In this document: positions 14,530 through 23,200 of the stretch, piece by piece
Layout of the letters: each line of letters starts with the position of its first letter
Numbering within the stretch: the stretch's first letter is position 1
Source of the DNA: Kitasatospora phosalacinea
GTDB lineage: Bacteria; Actinomycetota; Actinomycetes; Streptomycetales; Streptomycetaceae
Direction of reading: 5' to 3'
DNA: 50,247 bases
Assembly: GCF_000717185.1 (NCBI RefSeq)
Contig: NZ_JNYE01000055.1
Span: forward strand, 1 to 50,247
Translations under genes and position numbers: made by a program
The notes under the pieces: generated by a model
Databases searched by the model: none
The model's input: only the letters and a program-made list of their open reading frames with translations
Told to the model about the DNA's origin: nothing

Positions 14530-15699
14530 GTGCAGATGACGATCCTTCATGTGTCCCAGCCGGTCGACGGCGGGGTGGCCCGGGTGGTGGTGGACCTGGT
14601 GCGCGGGCAGCGCGCGGCCGGGTGCCGGGTACTGGTGGCGTGTCCCTCCGGCGGGCGGCTGGCCCGCGAGGCCGCCGCGGCCGGTGCCCGGGTGCTGGAC
14701 TGGCCCGCCGAACGCTCGCCCGGTGCGGGCGTCGCCCGGGAGGCCTGGCGGTTGCGCCGGATCATCCGCCGCACCGAGCCGGACGTGCTGCACCTGCACA
14801 GCGCGAAGGCCGGGCTGGCGGGGCGGCTGGCGGCCCGCGGCACCCCGCCCACCGTGTTCCAGCCGCACGCCTGGTCGTTCGCGGCGGTGGACGGCACCCT
14901 GGCCGAGGCCAGCCTGCGCTGGGAGCGGCACGCGACCCGCTGGGCCCGCACCGTGCTGTGCGTCAGCGAGCGGGAGCGGGCGGACGGCGAGGCGGCGGGG
15001 CTGGTCGCGGACTGGCGGGTGGTGCCCAACGGCGTCGACCTGGAGCACTTCGCGCCCGCCGACCCGGCCTCCCGGCGGGCGGCCCGGATGACGCTGGGCC
15101 TGGACCGGTCCGATCCGCTGGCGGTGTGCGTGGGGCGGCTGTGCCGGCAGAAGGGCCAGGACGTGCTGCTGGACGCCTGGACGCGGGTGCAGCTGGCCCG
15201 CCCGGCGGCCCGGCTGGTGCTGGTAGGCGGCGGCCCGGACGCGGAGGCGCTGTCCGAGCAGGTGCGCTCGCTGCCGGACCCGTCCCGGGTGCGGATGGTG
15301 GGCGACGTGGCGGACCCGCGGCTGTGGCTGGCGGCGGCGGACCTGGCGGTGCTGCCCTCGCGCTGGGAGGGGATGGCGCTGGCGCCGCTGGAGGCGATGG
15401 CCTGCGGGCGGCCGGTGCTGCTGACCGACGTGCCGGGGGCCCGGGAGTGCCTGCCGCCGGGGGAGCGGGAGCGCGCGGTGGTGCCGCCGGAGAATTCCGC
15501 TGCGATGGCCGAACGGCTGGTCGAATTCCTGGGTGACCGGGTCGAATGCGAAAGGCGCGGAGTGCTGGCCCGGTCACACATGGCAGATCATCACGATATT
15601 CGCGGAGTGATTCGGCAGGTGGCGGCGGTCTACCGGACGATTGTTCGGAGCGGAGCGGTGCCGGTGGGCCGTACGGACCGTGTCCCGCAGCGGTTCTGA
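14530..15699 (+). CDS. GT4-family glycosyltransferase (exopolysaccharide locus)
   Basis: This is a 389-residue GT-B enzyme that would transfer a sugar from a nucleotide donor to the lipid-linked repeat unit. The N-terminal acceptor domain begins 'MTILHVSQPVDGGVARVVVD'. The C-terminal donor domain has 'VCVGRLCRQKGQDVLLDAW' and the E-x7-E region 'SRWEGMALAPLEAMACGRP'. GTG at 14530 is favoured by the -10 hexamer 7 nt upstream; ATG at 14536 is the alternative. Over roughly the last 70 codons (after about 15490) third-position GC falls noticeably compared with the rest of the gene, and this continues into the following intergenic region. It is separated from the rest of the locus by about 295 bp. 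Confidence 0.88.
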   Translation: MQMTILHVSQPVDGGVARVVVDLVRGQRAAGCRVLVACPSGGRLAREAAAAGARVLDWPAERSPGAGVAREAWRLRRIIRRTEPDVLHLHSAKAGLAGRLAARGTPPTVFQPHAWSFAAVDGTLAEASLRWERHATRWARTVLCVSERERADGEAAGLVADWRVVPNGVDLEHFAPADPASRRAARMTLGLDRSDPLAVCVGRLCRQKGQDVLLDAWTRVQLARPAARLVLVGGGPDAEALSEQVRSLPDPSRVRMVGDVADPRLWLAAADLAVLPSRWEGMALAPLEAMACGRPVLLTDVPGARECLPPGERERAVVPPENSAAMAERLVEFLGDRVECERRGVLARSHMADHHDIRGVIRQVAAVYRTIVRSGAVPVGRTDRVPQRF

Positions 15700-15994
15700 T
15701 CGTTTGTCAGACTGTGAATGCCCGCCCGTGCAGGTGCGGCCTTCTTTCCTGAATGTCTGATTATTGGGCGGGTGGAATGAAATGGCATGTCAGCCTCCTG
15801 CGGGCCGGTCGGCGTTCGCTAATGTCTGATTTTGCCTGCTTCGTCTCCAATTTCGACAGCGAAATGGTCGACCGCCTTTCACGGCAGCAGGTGCTTACCT
15901 GGACCGCGTCCACCGGGCCGGGGCGCCGAGCCGGTGCGCGTCCGGTCCGGCGGCCCGGTCGCGGCGGGTACACAGCAGGGGAGTTCGTGCGCTG
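15700..15994 (+). promoter_or_regulatory. AT-rich leader/regulatory region of the exopolysaccharide operon
   Basis: This is the least GC-rich part of the window. It carries two exact copies of AATGTCTGATT (15752-15762 and 15821-15831, period 69 bp). Both ATGs in these repeats are in one 80-codon frame (15753-15995) whose TGA overlaps the ATG of the sugar transferase. That frame has no ribosome-binding site and no recognisable domain, so I treat it as possible leader rather than gene. TTGTCA at 15704 is a candidate -35 with no clear -10. Confidence 0.45.
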
Positions 15995-17566
15995 ATGACC
16001 ATTGACCACGAGAGCGTGCCGCGGCCGGGCAGAACGCTGACGGGCCCCGGCCGTCACGGCGCCCCGTCGGACGGCCGTCACGGCGCCAGGCCGGACGGCC
16101 GCCCCGGCACCGGCGTGCTCGACCGGCCCGGAGCGCGGTCGAAGGGCCGCCCGAAGTCCCGGTCCGCCGCGCCCCGCGCCTCGGCGGGCGTCGGCCGGCA
16201 CCGCGGCCGCCTGCACGCCCGGGTCGCCCTCCCGCTGGCCCTGGCCGCCGTCGACAGCCTGGCCGTCGGCCTCGCCGCGGCCGCCACCACCCCCGCGGGC
16301 ACCCGCCCGGTCGCCACCGCCGCCCTGCTGCTGCCCGCCCTGCTCCCGCTCAACCTGGCCGGCGGCCTCTACCGCACCCGGCTCAGCCTGTCCGCGCTCG
16401 ACGAACTGCCCGCCCTGACCGCCCGCGCGGCCGTCGCCACCGCCTTCGCGATCACCGCCGACGCCTGCCTGGCCGACCGCTGGGCCGACCTCGGCCCGGT
16501 CAGCCCGCTGCGGCTGCTCGCCCTGCTGCTGCTGGTGCTCCCGCTCGCCGCCCTCGGCCGGGCCTTCGTCCACCACCTCACCCGCCGGGCCCGCCGCCGC
16601 CGCCCCAGCCCGGTGCTGATCCTCGGCGCGGGCGAGCTCGGCCAGCAGATCGCCGCGGTGCTCGCCGCCCGCCCCGAGTACGGCCTGCGCCCGGTCGGCT
16701 ACCTCGACCCCGACCCGGTGCTGCTGCCGCCCGGCGCCCCGCTGCCGGTGCTCGGCGGCCGCGAGGTGCTCGGCCGGGTGCTGCGCCGCTACCGGATCCA
16801 CCACGTGCTGGCCACCGCGGGCGCCGCCGACGAGGCCGAGACGCTGTCCGCGCTGCGGCACGCCGCCCGGCTGGGCTGCCAGGTCTGGCTGGTGCCCGGC
16901 CTGCGCGAGTTCGACTCCGTCCAGGGCGCGGGCGACCACCTGTGGGGCTTCCCCTGCCTGCGCCTGGGCGCCCCCGCGATGCGGCGCGGCGGCTGGGTCG
17001 TCAAGCGCGGCTTCGACATCGCCGCGGCCGGCCTCGGCCTGCTGCTGGCCTCCCCGGTGCTGGCCCTCTGCGCCCTCGCGGTGCGCTGGGACACCGGCCC
17101 GGGCGTGCTGTTCCGCCAGCAGCGCACCGGCCTGGACGGCAAGGTGTTCACCGTCCTCAAGTTCCGCACCCTGCGCCCCTCCAACGAGCACGAGTCGGCC
17201 ACCCGCTGGAACATCTCCCAGGACCACCGGATGGGCGCCACCGGCAAGTTCCTGCGCAGGACCTCGCTGGACGAGCTGCCGCAGCTGTGGAACGTGCTGC
17301 GCGGCGACATGAGCCTGGTCGGCCCGCGCCCCGAACGCCCGTACTTCGTCATGCGGTTCGGCCAGGCGTACCCCGAGTACGCCGACCGGCACCGCGTCCC
17401 GGTCGGCGTGACCGGCCTGGCCCAGGTCAACGGCCTGCGCGGGGACACCTCGATCGAGGACCGGGCGCGCTTCGACAACCGCTACATCGAGGGCTGGAGC
17501 CTGTGGGGGGACGCCAAGATCCTGCTCCGCACCGCCGCCCTGGTGGTCCGCCCGGACGGGAGCTGA
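15995..17566 (+). CDS. Polyprenyl-phosphate sugar-1-phosphate transferase (initiating glycosyltransferase of exopolysaccharide)
   Basis: This 523-residue membrane protein starts repeat-unit assembly by moving a sugar-1-phosphate from a UDP-sugar to undecaprenyl phosphate. Residues 1-75 are basic and disordered. About four membrane helices lie between 77 and 195. A Rossmann-like domain begins at 'PVLILGAGELGQQIAAVL' (about 207). The bacterial sugar-transferase domain runs from 'VKRGFDIAAAGLGLLLASP' (about 336) to the end, with 'QQRTGLDGKVFTVLKFRTL' and then 'DELPQLWNVLRGDMSLVGPR', the catalytic signature. The architecture matches the WbaP/ExoY-like enzymes of Wzx/Wzy-dependent pathways. The polymerase gene follows after 4 bp. 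Confidence 0.93.
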   Translation: MTIDHESVPRPGRTLTGPGRHGAPSDGRHGARPDGRPGTGVLDRPGARSKGRPKSRSAAPRASAGVGRHRGRLHARVALPLALAAVDSLAVGLAAAATTPAGTRPVATAALLLPALLPLNLAGGLYRTRLSLSALDELPALTARAAVATAFAITADACLADRWADLGPVSPLRLLALLLLVLPLAALGRAFVHHLTRRARRRRPSPVLILGAGELGQQIAAVLAARPEYGLRPVGYLDPDPVLLPPGAPLPVLGGREVLGRVLRRYRIHHVLATAGAADEAETLSALRHAARLGCQVWLVPGLREFDSVQGAGDHLWGFPCLRLGAPAMRRGGWVVKRGFDIAAAGLGLLLASPVLALCALAVRWDTGPGVLFRQQRTGLDGKVFTVLKFRTLRPSNEHESATRWNISQDHRMGATGKFLRRTSLDELPQLWNVLRGDMSLVGPRPERPYFVMRFGQAYPEYADRHRVPVGVTGLAQVNGLRGDTSIEDRARFDNRYIEGWSLWGDAKILLRTAALVVRPDGS

Positions 17567-17570
17567 ACCC

Positions 17571-18893
17571 ATGGCCATCGCCCTCCAACTGCCCTACCCC
17601 GCCAGGCGGTTGGCCGCAATAGTCCCACCCCGGCCGAGCTGGCTGGCGGCCGCGACGGTCCTCCTGGTGTGCGTGCCGACGGGGGAGAAGGACGTCACCG
17701 CGTCCGTGCACGTCACCCCGGCCGACCTCGCCTCGCTGGCCCTGGTCGGGCTGGTCGCCCTCGACCTGCTGCGCGGCCGGCTGCCCCGGCTCGACCCGGC
17801 GGTCTGCGCGCTGCTGGGCGGGGTGGTGCTGGCCGCCGCCCTCGCCACCGTGCACTCCATCGACCCGGCGAGCAGCGCCACCGGCTTCGTCCGGCTGGTG
17901 CAGATCTTCGTGCTCGTCCCCGCCGCGGTGCTGCTCGCCGTCCGCGACACCCGCGACCGCCGCCTGGTCCTCGGCTCCTTCGTGCTGGCCGCCCTGATCG
18001 AGGGCGCGGTCGGCGCGAACCAGTACCTCACCCGCACCGGCGCCTCCTACACCGGCCAGCCCATCCGCGCGATCGGCACCTTCGGCGCGCTCGACGTCAT
18101 GGCGATGTCCACCGTCGTCTCGTACGGGCTGCTGGCCGCCCTCGGACTGGCGCTCGCCGAGCGCCGCCCCGGCGGCAGCCGCTGGCTGCGCCGCGCGATG
18201 TGGGCCGCCGCCGCGTTCCTGGCCTTCCCGCTGGCCGTGTCGTTCAGCCGGGGCAGCTGGATCGCCACCGCCGTCGCCGCGAGCGTGCTGCTGCTGCGCG
18301 CCGACGCCCGGCTCGCCGTCAAGGGCGTGCTGGTCGGCGCCGCCGCCGCGGTGGTGCTGGTCGGCGGGCTCGGCCTCGGCGCGTCCGGCGTCACCGAGCG
18401 GATCAGCTCGATCGGCTCGGTCTCCGCCGCCCCCGACCAGTCGGTCTCCGACCGCTACGACCTGTGGGCCACCGCGGGCCGGATCTGGCAGGACCACCCG
18501 ATGACCGGCGCCGGACCGAAGGCCTTCCAGCAGCTGCGCGACAGCCACGCCCCGCTGCGGCTCTCCTCCGGCAGCGACGCCGCCGACGCCACCATCGGCT
18601 TCCAGCGCGAACCGCTGCTCTCCCCGCACAACATGTACTTCCTGGTGCTCAGCGAACAGGGCCTGCTCGGCGTCGTCGCCTACCTGGCGCTGTTCCTCGC
18701 CCTGCTGACCGGCTGCCTGCGCCGCGCCACCGGCCCCGGCCTGGCCGCGCTCGCCCTGCTCTGCTGGGTGCTCTGGGACTTCCTCTACGCCGACATCGGC
18801 GGCACCACCACCGTACTGACCTCGGTGGTGCTGGGCCTGGCCGCCCGCACCGCCTTCCCCGGCCCCGACTCCCGCGAAGCGGACGGTGCATGA
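17571..18893 (+). CDS. O-antigen ligase/Wzy-like polysaccharide polymerase
   Basis: This is a 440-residue polytopic membrane protein with about ten hydrophobic helices and the Wzy_C/O-antigen-ligase signature. The motif lies in the large outer loop, with 'LWATAGRIWQDHPMTGAGPK' followed later by 'SPHNMYFLVLSEQGLLGVVA'. The His in 'PHN' and the Arg before 'GSW' in 'VSFSRGSWIA' are typical conserved positions. In this locus it most likely polymerises lipid-linked repeat units, since the bacterium is Gram-positive and has no LPS. It starts 4 bp after the sugar transferase, and its stop overlaps the flippase start (ATGA). Confidence 0.87.
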   Translation: MAIALQLPYPARRLAAIVPPRPSWLAAATVLLVCVPTGEKDVTASVHVTPADLASLALVGLVALDLLRGRLPRLDPAVCALLGGVVLAAALATVHSIDPASSATGFVRLVQIFVLVPAAVLLAVRDTRDRRLVLGSFVLAALIEGAVGANQYLTRTGASYTGQPIRAIGTFGALDVMAMSTVVSYGLLAALGLALAERRPGGSRWLRRAMWAAAAFLAFPLAVSFSRGSWIATAVAASVLLLRADARLAVKGVLVGAAAAVVLVGGLGLGASGVTERISSIGSVSAAPDQSVSDRYDLWATAGRIWQDHPMTGAGPKAFQQLRDSHAPLRLSSGSDAADATIGFQREPLLSPHNMYFLVLSEQGLLGVVAYLALFLALLTGCLRRATGPGLAALALLCWVLWDFLYADIGGTTTVLTSVVLGLAARTAFPGPDSREADGA

Positions 18894-20641
18894 CGACAGA
18901 CCAGCCGGTGGCCCGGCCCGCTCCGGCCACCGCCACCGCCACCGCCACCGCGACCGTCCCCGCGGCCGTCCCCGCCCCGCGCGCGGCCGCCGAACCGGCC
19001 AGACGCGGCTTCCTGGCCAAGGCCTTCGGCGTCACCGCGCTGCTCAGCGCCGCCGGATCCGGCCTCGGCCTGCTCCGCGACCTGCTGCTGGCCCGGTACT
19101 TCGGCGCCAACCAGGGCACCGACGCCTTCCTGGTCGCCTGGACGGTGCCGGAGACCGCCGCGCCGCTGCTGATCGAGGACGCGATGGCCTTCCTGATGGT
19201 CCCGGCCTTCAGCCTGGCCCTGGTGCTGCGCGAGGAACGCCCCCACGGGCCGGACCCGGTACGGCAGTTGACCCGCTCCACGCTGCCCTGGCTGCTGCTC
19301 GCGCTGTGCACCCTCTCCGGCGCCGCCGCGCTCGGCGCCCCCCAGCTGGTCGACCTGCTCGCCCCCGGCCTGGCCGACCCGCAGCTCGCCGTCACCTGCA
19401 CCCGGATCACCGCGCTCACCATCCTGCCGTTCGGCGTCGCCGGGTACCTCGCCTCCGCGCTGCGCGCCCTGCACTCCTTCACCGCGCCCGCCGTCATCTA
19501 CGTGATGTACAACCTGGGCATCCTGGCGCTGCTGCTCAGCGGCCACCAGCTGCTCGGGGTGCGCTCCGCGGCGATCGGCGTCGCCGTCGGCAGCGCGCTG
19601 ATGGCCGGCGTGCTGCTGCTGCCGTTCGCCCGCAAGCTGCGCTCCGGCGGACGGCGGCGCGGGCTCAGCCGGGGCGCGGCCCGCCGGCTGGTGCTGATCC
19701 CGCTGGCGCTGCTGCCGGTCGCCGCGTTCACCCTGACCCGGCAGGCCCAGGTGTTCATCGAGCGCTACCTCGGCTCCGACCTGCCGCCCGGCACCATCTC
19801 GCACCTCAACTACGCCGCCAAGATCAGCCAGTTGGCGATGACCTCGGCGATCCTGATCGTCACCGTGACCTTCCCGGTGGTGGCCCGGGCGATGGCCGCC
19901 GGGGACTTCACGGCGGCCCGCGACCGGGTCGAGAAGGACCTCGGCCAGGCCGCGGCGCTCGTCCTGCTCGGCACCGCCTTCCTGATGGCCTGCGCCCCCG
20001 CACTGGTCGCCCTGCTGTTCCAGCGCGGCGCGTTCGGCCCGGCCGACACCTCCGCCACCGCCGCCGTGATCCGGGTCTACTCCTTCGGGCTGCCCGCGCA
20101 GGCGATGATCGGCGTGATGGTCCGGCCGTACTTCTGCGTCCGCCCGGTGGTGCGCCGCGCCGACACCCCGCGCGCCGAGGGCGACCGGATCACCTGGCTG
20201 GACTGGTACCCGGTCGGCGCGATGCTGCTCGGCCTGGCCGTCACCGTCGCCGTCGGCGTCGGCGCCACCCCGCACTTCGGGGCGCTCGGCCTGGCCGCGG
20301 GCAACGCCGCGGGCATCACCACCACCGCCGCGCTGCTGCTGCGCGGCCTGATGCTGCGCGGCGTCGCCCTGCGGCTGCCCCGGGTGCTCGGCGGCCAGGC
20401 CCGGCTGCTGGCCGCCGCCCTCGCCGCCGCCGCGCTCGGCTGGCTGGCCGCCCGGGCCGCCGCCGACCCGCTGCCCGCCGCGCTGCTCGGCGGCGGCACC
20501 GTCCTGCTCTCCTTCGCCGCCCTCGGTGCGCTGTTCGGCGCCGCCGAGGTGCGCGGCCCGGTGCTCGGCCTGCTGGCCCGGGCCCGGCGGCCGCGCCCCG
20601 TCCCGTCCACCGCCGCCGAGGGGAGCCCCCATGACCGCTGA
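18890..20641 (+). CDS. MurJ/MviN-type lipid-linked oligosaccharide flippase (Wzx role)
   Basis: This is a 583-residue protein of the MOP exporter superfamily with about 13-14 membrane helices after a low-complexity Ala/Thr/Pro N-terminus (residues 5-45). The MurJ-like start of the fold is 'SGLGLLRDLLLARYFGANQG', in which the Arg and the 'ARYFG' segment are conserved. 'PFGVAGYLASALRALHSF' is the middle signature. Since it sits between the polymerase and modifying enzymes, its likely cargo is the exopolysaccharide repeat on undecaprenyl diphosphate rather than lipid II. It overlaps the polymerase by 4 bp and the deacetylase by 11 bp. Confidence 0.88.
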   Translation: MTTDQPVARPAPATATATATATVPAAVPAPRAAAEPARRGFLAKAFGVTALLSAAGSGLGLLRDLLLARYFGANQGTDAFLVAWTVPETAAPLLIEDAMAFLMVPAFSLALVLREERPHGPDPVRQLTRSTLPWLLLALCTLSGAAALGAPQLVDLLAPGLADPQLAVTCTRITALTILPFGVAGYLASALRALHSFTAPAVIYVMYNLGILALLLSGHQLLGVRSAAIGVAVGSALMAGVLLLPFARKLRSGGRRRGLSRGAARRLVLIPLALLPVAAFTLTRQAQVFIERYLGSDLPPGTISHLNYAAKISQLAMTSAILIVTVTFPVVARAMAAGDFTAARDRVEKDLGQAAALVLLGTAFLMACAPALVALLFQRGAFGPADTSATAAVIRVYSFGLPAQAMIGVMVRPYFCVRPVVRRADTPRAEGDRITWLDWYPVGAMLLGLAVTVAVGVGATPHFGALGLAAGNAAGITTTAALLLRGLMLRGVALRLPRVLGGQARLLAAALAAAALGWLAARAAADPLPAALLGGGTVLLSFAALGALFGAAEVRGPVLGLLARARRPRPVPSTAAEGSPHDR

Positions 20642-21443
20642 CCCCCACCTGCCGTCCCAGGCACTCGCCCCCCGGCTGGCGCCCTGGATCCTGATGTACC
20701 ACTCGGTGGCCGAGGAGGACGAGGACCCGTACCTGCTCACCGTCACCCCCGAACGCTTCGCCGAACAGATGGACTGGCTGCACCGCACCGGCCGCCGCGG
20801 CGTCAGCATCCGCGAACTGCTGGCCGCGCAGGCCCGCGGCCGGGAGGCCCGGCTGGTCGGCCTGACCTTCGACGACGGCTACGCCGACTTCGCCCGGCAC
20901 GCCGTCCCGGTGCTGCGCGAGCACGGCTTCACCGCCACCGCGTACGTCGTCCCCGACCTGCTCGGCTGCGAGAACGGCTGGGACGCCGAGGGCCCGCGCA
21001 AGAAGCTGCTCACCGTCGAGCAGGTCGTCGAACTCGCGGGCGCGGGCTGGGAGATCGGCTCGCACGGCCTCGGCCACCAGGCCCTGCCCGGCCTCTCCCC
21101 GGCCGCCCTGGAACGCCAGACCACCGACAGCCGGCGCGCCCTGGAGGACCTGCTGGGCAGCCCCGTCACCGGCTTCTGCTACCCGTACGGCGCGGTCGAC
21201 CTGCCCGCCACCCGGGCCGTCCGGGACGCCGGGTACGACTACGCCTGCGCCATCGACCACTCCTGGCTGACCGGCCGCCACGCCCTGCCCCGCTGCTACG
21301 TCGGCGACCGCGACGGCGCCTGGCGGCTGCGCGCCAAGCACGGCCGCCACCGCTGGCGGGACGCCGTGACCGGGCTGCGCTGGGCCCCGCCGAAGTCCGC
21401 GCCGAAGCCCCTGCCGACGGCCACCGCGGGAGAGCCCCGATGA
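20631..21443 (+). CDS. Polysaccharide deacetylase (CE4/NodB-like)
   Basis: This is a 270-residue carbohydrate esterase 4 protein that would remove N- or O-acetyl groups from the polymer or its precursor. The metal and catalytic motif 1 is 'LVGLTFDDGYADFARHAVPV' (Asp-Asp at about residues 81-82). Motif 2 is 'IGSHGLGHQALP' with the two His ligands at about 145 and 149. 'GFCYPYGAVD' is motif 3. No signal peptide is visible, so it may act on cytoplasmic-face intermediates or be exported in another way. It is coupled on both sides: an 11-bp overlap with the flippase and ATGA with the next glycosyltransferase. Confidence 0.9.
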   Translation: MTADPHLPSQALAPRLAPWILMYHSVAEEDEDPYLLTVTPERFAEQMDWLHRTGRRGVSIRELLAAQARGREARLVGLTFDDGYADFARHAVPVLREHGFTATAYVVPDLLGCENGWDAEGPRKKLLTVEQVVELAGAGWEIGSHGLGHQALPGLSPAALERQTTDSRRALEDLLGSPVTGFCYPYGAVDLPATRAVRDAGYDYACAIDHSWLTGRHALPRCYVGDRDGAWRLRAKHGRHRWRDAVTGLRWAPPKSAPKPLPTATAGEPR

Positions 21444-22861
21444 GAGTCCTGCACGTGGTCACCGGCCTGCACGCGGGCGGCGCCGAACGCCAGCTCGCCC
21501 TGCTGCTGCGGCACCTGCCGAAGGACCAGCAGCACGAGGTGGCCGCCCTGACCAACCCCGGCACGGTCGCCCGCGGCCTGCGCGCCGACGGCTTCACCGT
21601 CCACCACCTCGACATGCGCGGCAACCGCGACCTCGGCGTGCTGCCCCGGCTGACCCGGCTGATCCGCTCCGGCCGCTACGACCTGGTGCACACCCACCTC
21701 TACCGGGCCATGCTGTACGGCCGCCTCGCCGCCCGGCTGGCGGGCGTCCGCACGGTGGTCGCCACCGAGCACTCGCTGCAGTCCGGCGTCATCGAGGGCC
21801 GCCCCACCTCGCGCGGCGTCCGCGCCCTCTACCTGGGCGCCGAACGGCTCGGCACCACCACCCTCGCCGTCTCCGGCCAGGTCGCCGCGGTCCTGGACGA
21901 GTGGGGCGTGCCCGCCGACCGGGTCCGCCTGCTGCCCAACGGCGTGGACGCCGCCCGCTACCGCTTCACCCCCGCCGCCCGGGCCGCCCACCGCGGCCGC
22001 CTGCGGGCCCAACTCGGCCTGCCCATCGGCGTGTTCGTGATCGGCGCGGTCGGCCGACTGGTGCCCGGAAAACGCTTCCACGTCCCGCTGGAGGCACTCG
22101 TCCGGCTCACCGACGCCCGCCTGCTGCTGATCGGCGAGGGCCCCGAACGGGGCGCCCTGCTCGACCTGGCCGCCCGGCTCGGCGTCCGCGACCGCCTGGT
22201 GCTCACCGGCGAACGCGACGACGTCCCCGAACTGCTCACCGCCGTCGACGTGCTGGTCTCCCCCTCCCGCGAGGAGACCTTCGGCCTGGCCGCCCTCGAA
22301 GGCCTCGCCGCCGGGCTCCCCCTCCTCCACTCCGCCTGCCCAGCCCTCGCCGAACTCCCCGCCGACGCGGCCCCGCACGCCCGCCTGCTCCCCTCCGAAC
22401 CCGAGCCCTACGCCCGCGAACTCGCCCTCCTCGCCACCACCCGCCCCGGCCCCCACCCCGTCCCCCCGGCCGTCGCCCACTACGACATCGCCCGCATCGC
22501 CACCGACCTGGCCGACCTCTACCGCCACCTGACCACCCCGCCCGGCACGGCCGGGGACACCCGCCAGGACCCCGGCCGACCCGGGCGCGAGCCCGCGGCG
22601 GCTTCGGGTGCTGCCCGCCCTGCGTCGTTCGCCCGCGGTCTGCTGCGCGCGGGTCGTGGGCCTGCGGCGGCTCCCGGCGGGGAGTCCCGTCAGGTTGCTG
22701 CCGCCCAGGGTTCGGGCCGGGCCGGGCGCGAGCCCGCGGGGCGCAGGCCGGACGGGGGGTCCCGTTCGACCGCTGCTGCCGTCCCGGGGTCCGGGGCGCT
22801 CCCGGCCGCCCCCGCGGTGCCCGGGCCGCCCTCCCGCCGGGGGCGGGGCGGGCGGTCCTAG
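21440..22861 (+). CDS. GT4-family glycosyltransferase with low-complexity C-terminal tail
   Basis: This is a 473-residue GT-B glycosyltransferase. It starts 'MRVLHVVTGLHAGGAERQL' (donor-domain glycine loop). The nucleotide-sugar domain includes 'GAVGRLVPGKRFHVPLEAL' and the E-x7-E region 'SREETFGLAALEGLAAGLPL'. The folded enzyme seems to end near residue 370 ('IATDLADLYRHLTTPPG'). The remaining 100 or so residues are Pro/Ala/Gly/Arg-rich, resemble non-coding GC-rich DNA and contain an imperfect repeat around CGGGCGCGAGCCCGCGG. This suggests the original stop was lost and the frame reads on. It is ATGA-coupled to the deacetylase. Confidence 0.88.
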   Translation: MRVLHVVTGLHAGGAERQLALLLRHLPKDQQHEVAALTNPGTVARGLRADGFTVHHLDMRGNRDLGVLPRLTRLIRSGRYDLVHTHLYRAMLYGRLAARLAGVRTVVATEHSLQSGVIEGRPTSRGVRALYLGAERLGTTTLAVSGQVAAVLDEWGVPADRVRLLPNGVDAARYRFTPAARAAHRGRLRAQLGLPIGVFVIGAVGRLVPGKRFHVPLEALVRLTDARLLLIGEGPERGALLDLAARLGVRDRLVLTGERDDVPELLTAVDVLVSPSREETFGLAALEGLAAGLPLLHSACPALAELPADAAPHARLLPSEPEPYARELALLATTRPGPHPVPPAVAHYDIARIATDLADLYRHLTTPPGTAGDTRQDPGRPGREPAAASGAARPASFARGLLRAGRGPAAAPGGESRQVAAAQGSGRAGREPAGRRPDGGSRSTAAAVPGSGALPAAPAVPGPPSRRGRGGRS

Positions 22862-23200
22862 TGCCGCGTCAGGCAGCCTTCGCCCGTCGCGCCTCCCCCA
22901 GTCCCGAGGGGGGCTGGGCGGTACCCCCTCGGCACGTGCCCTCCTCGCCCGCCGCCGGACAGGAGGGGCCCGCTCGCCGCACCGGCCGAAAACCCGAGCA
23001 CACCCAGTACGAGGGCTTCCGGTCGGCACGCCGAGAGCCCGCACCGAGGGGGCGCCTCCCCACCTCCTCGGTGCCGGGGGAGCCGCTCCTTGAGACGCGG
23101 CACCGGTCGGCTGCGGCCGGCTCCCGGCGGCCCGGTGGTCCGCGCGGCCGTGCGGCCGCGCACTGATCAGTTCACCCCTTCGACCCTCCTGGAGTCACCG
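22862..23200. other. Gene-free region between glycosyltransferase and Wzz-like gene
   Basis: About 340 bp with no convincing ORF. It continues the C-rich, direct-repeat-bearing composition of the preceding gene tail. The 3' end (23165-23200) is AT-richer, contains the palindrome CTGATCAG, and ends in the GGAG ribosome-binding site of the next gene. A promoter is likely there but no clear -35/-10 pair was seen. Confidence 0.5.

Noticed and set aside
15753..15995. 80-codon ORF before the sugar transferase
   Set aside because: No ribosome-binding site, mixed codon usage and no recognisable domain; kept only as a possible leader within the regulatory region.
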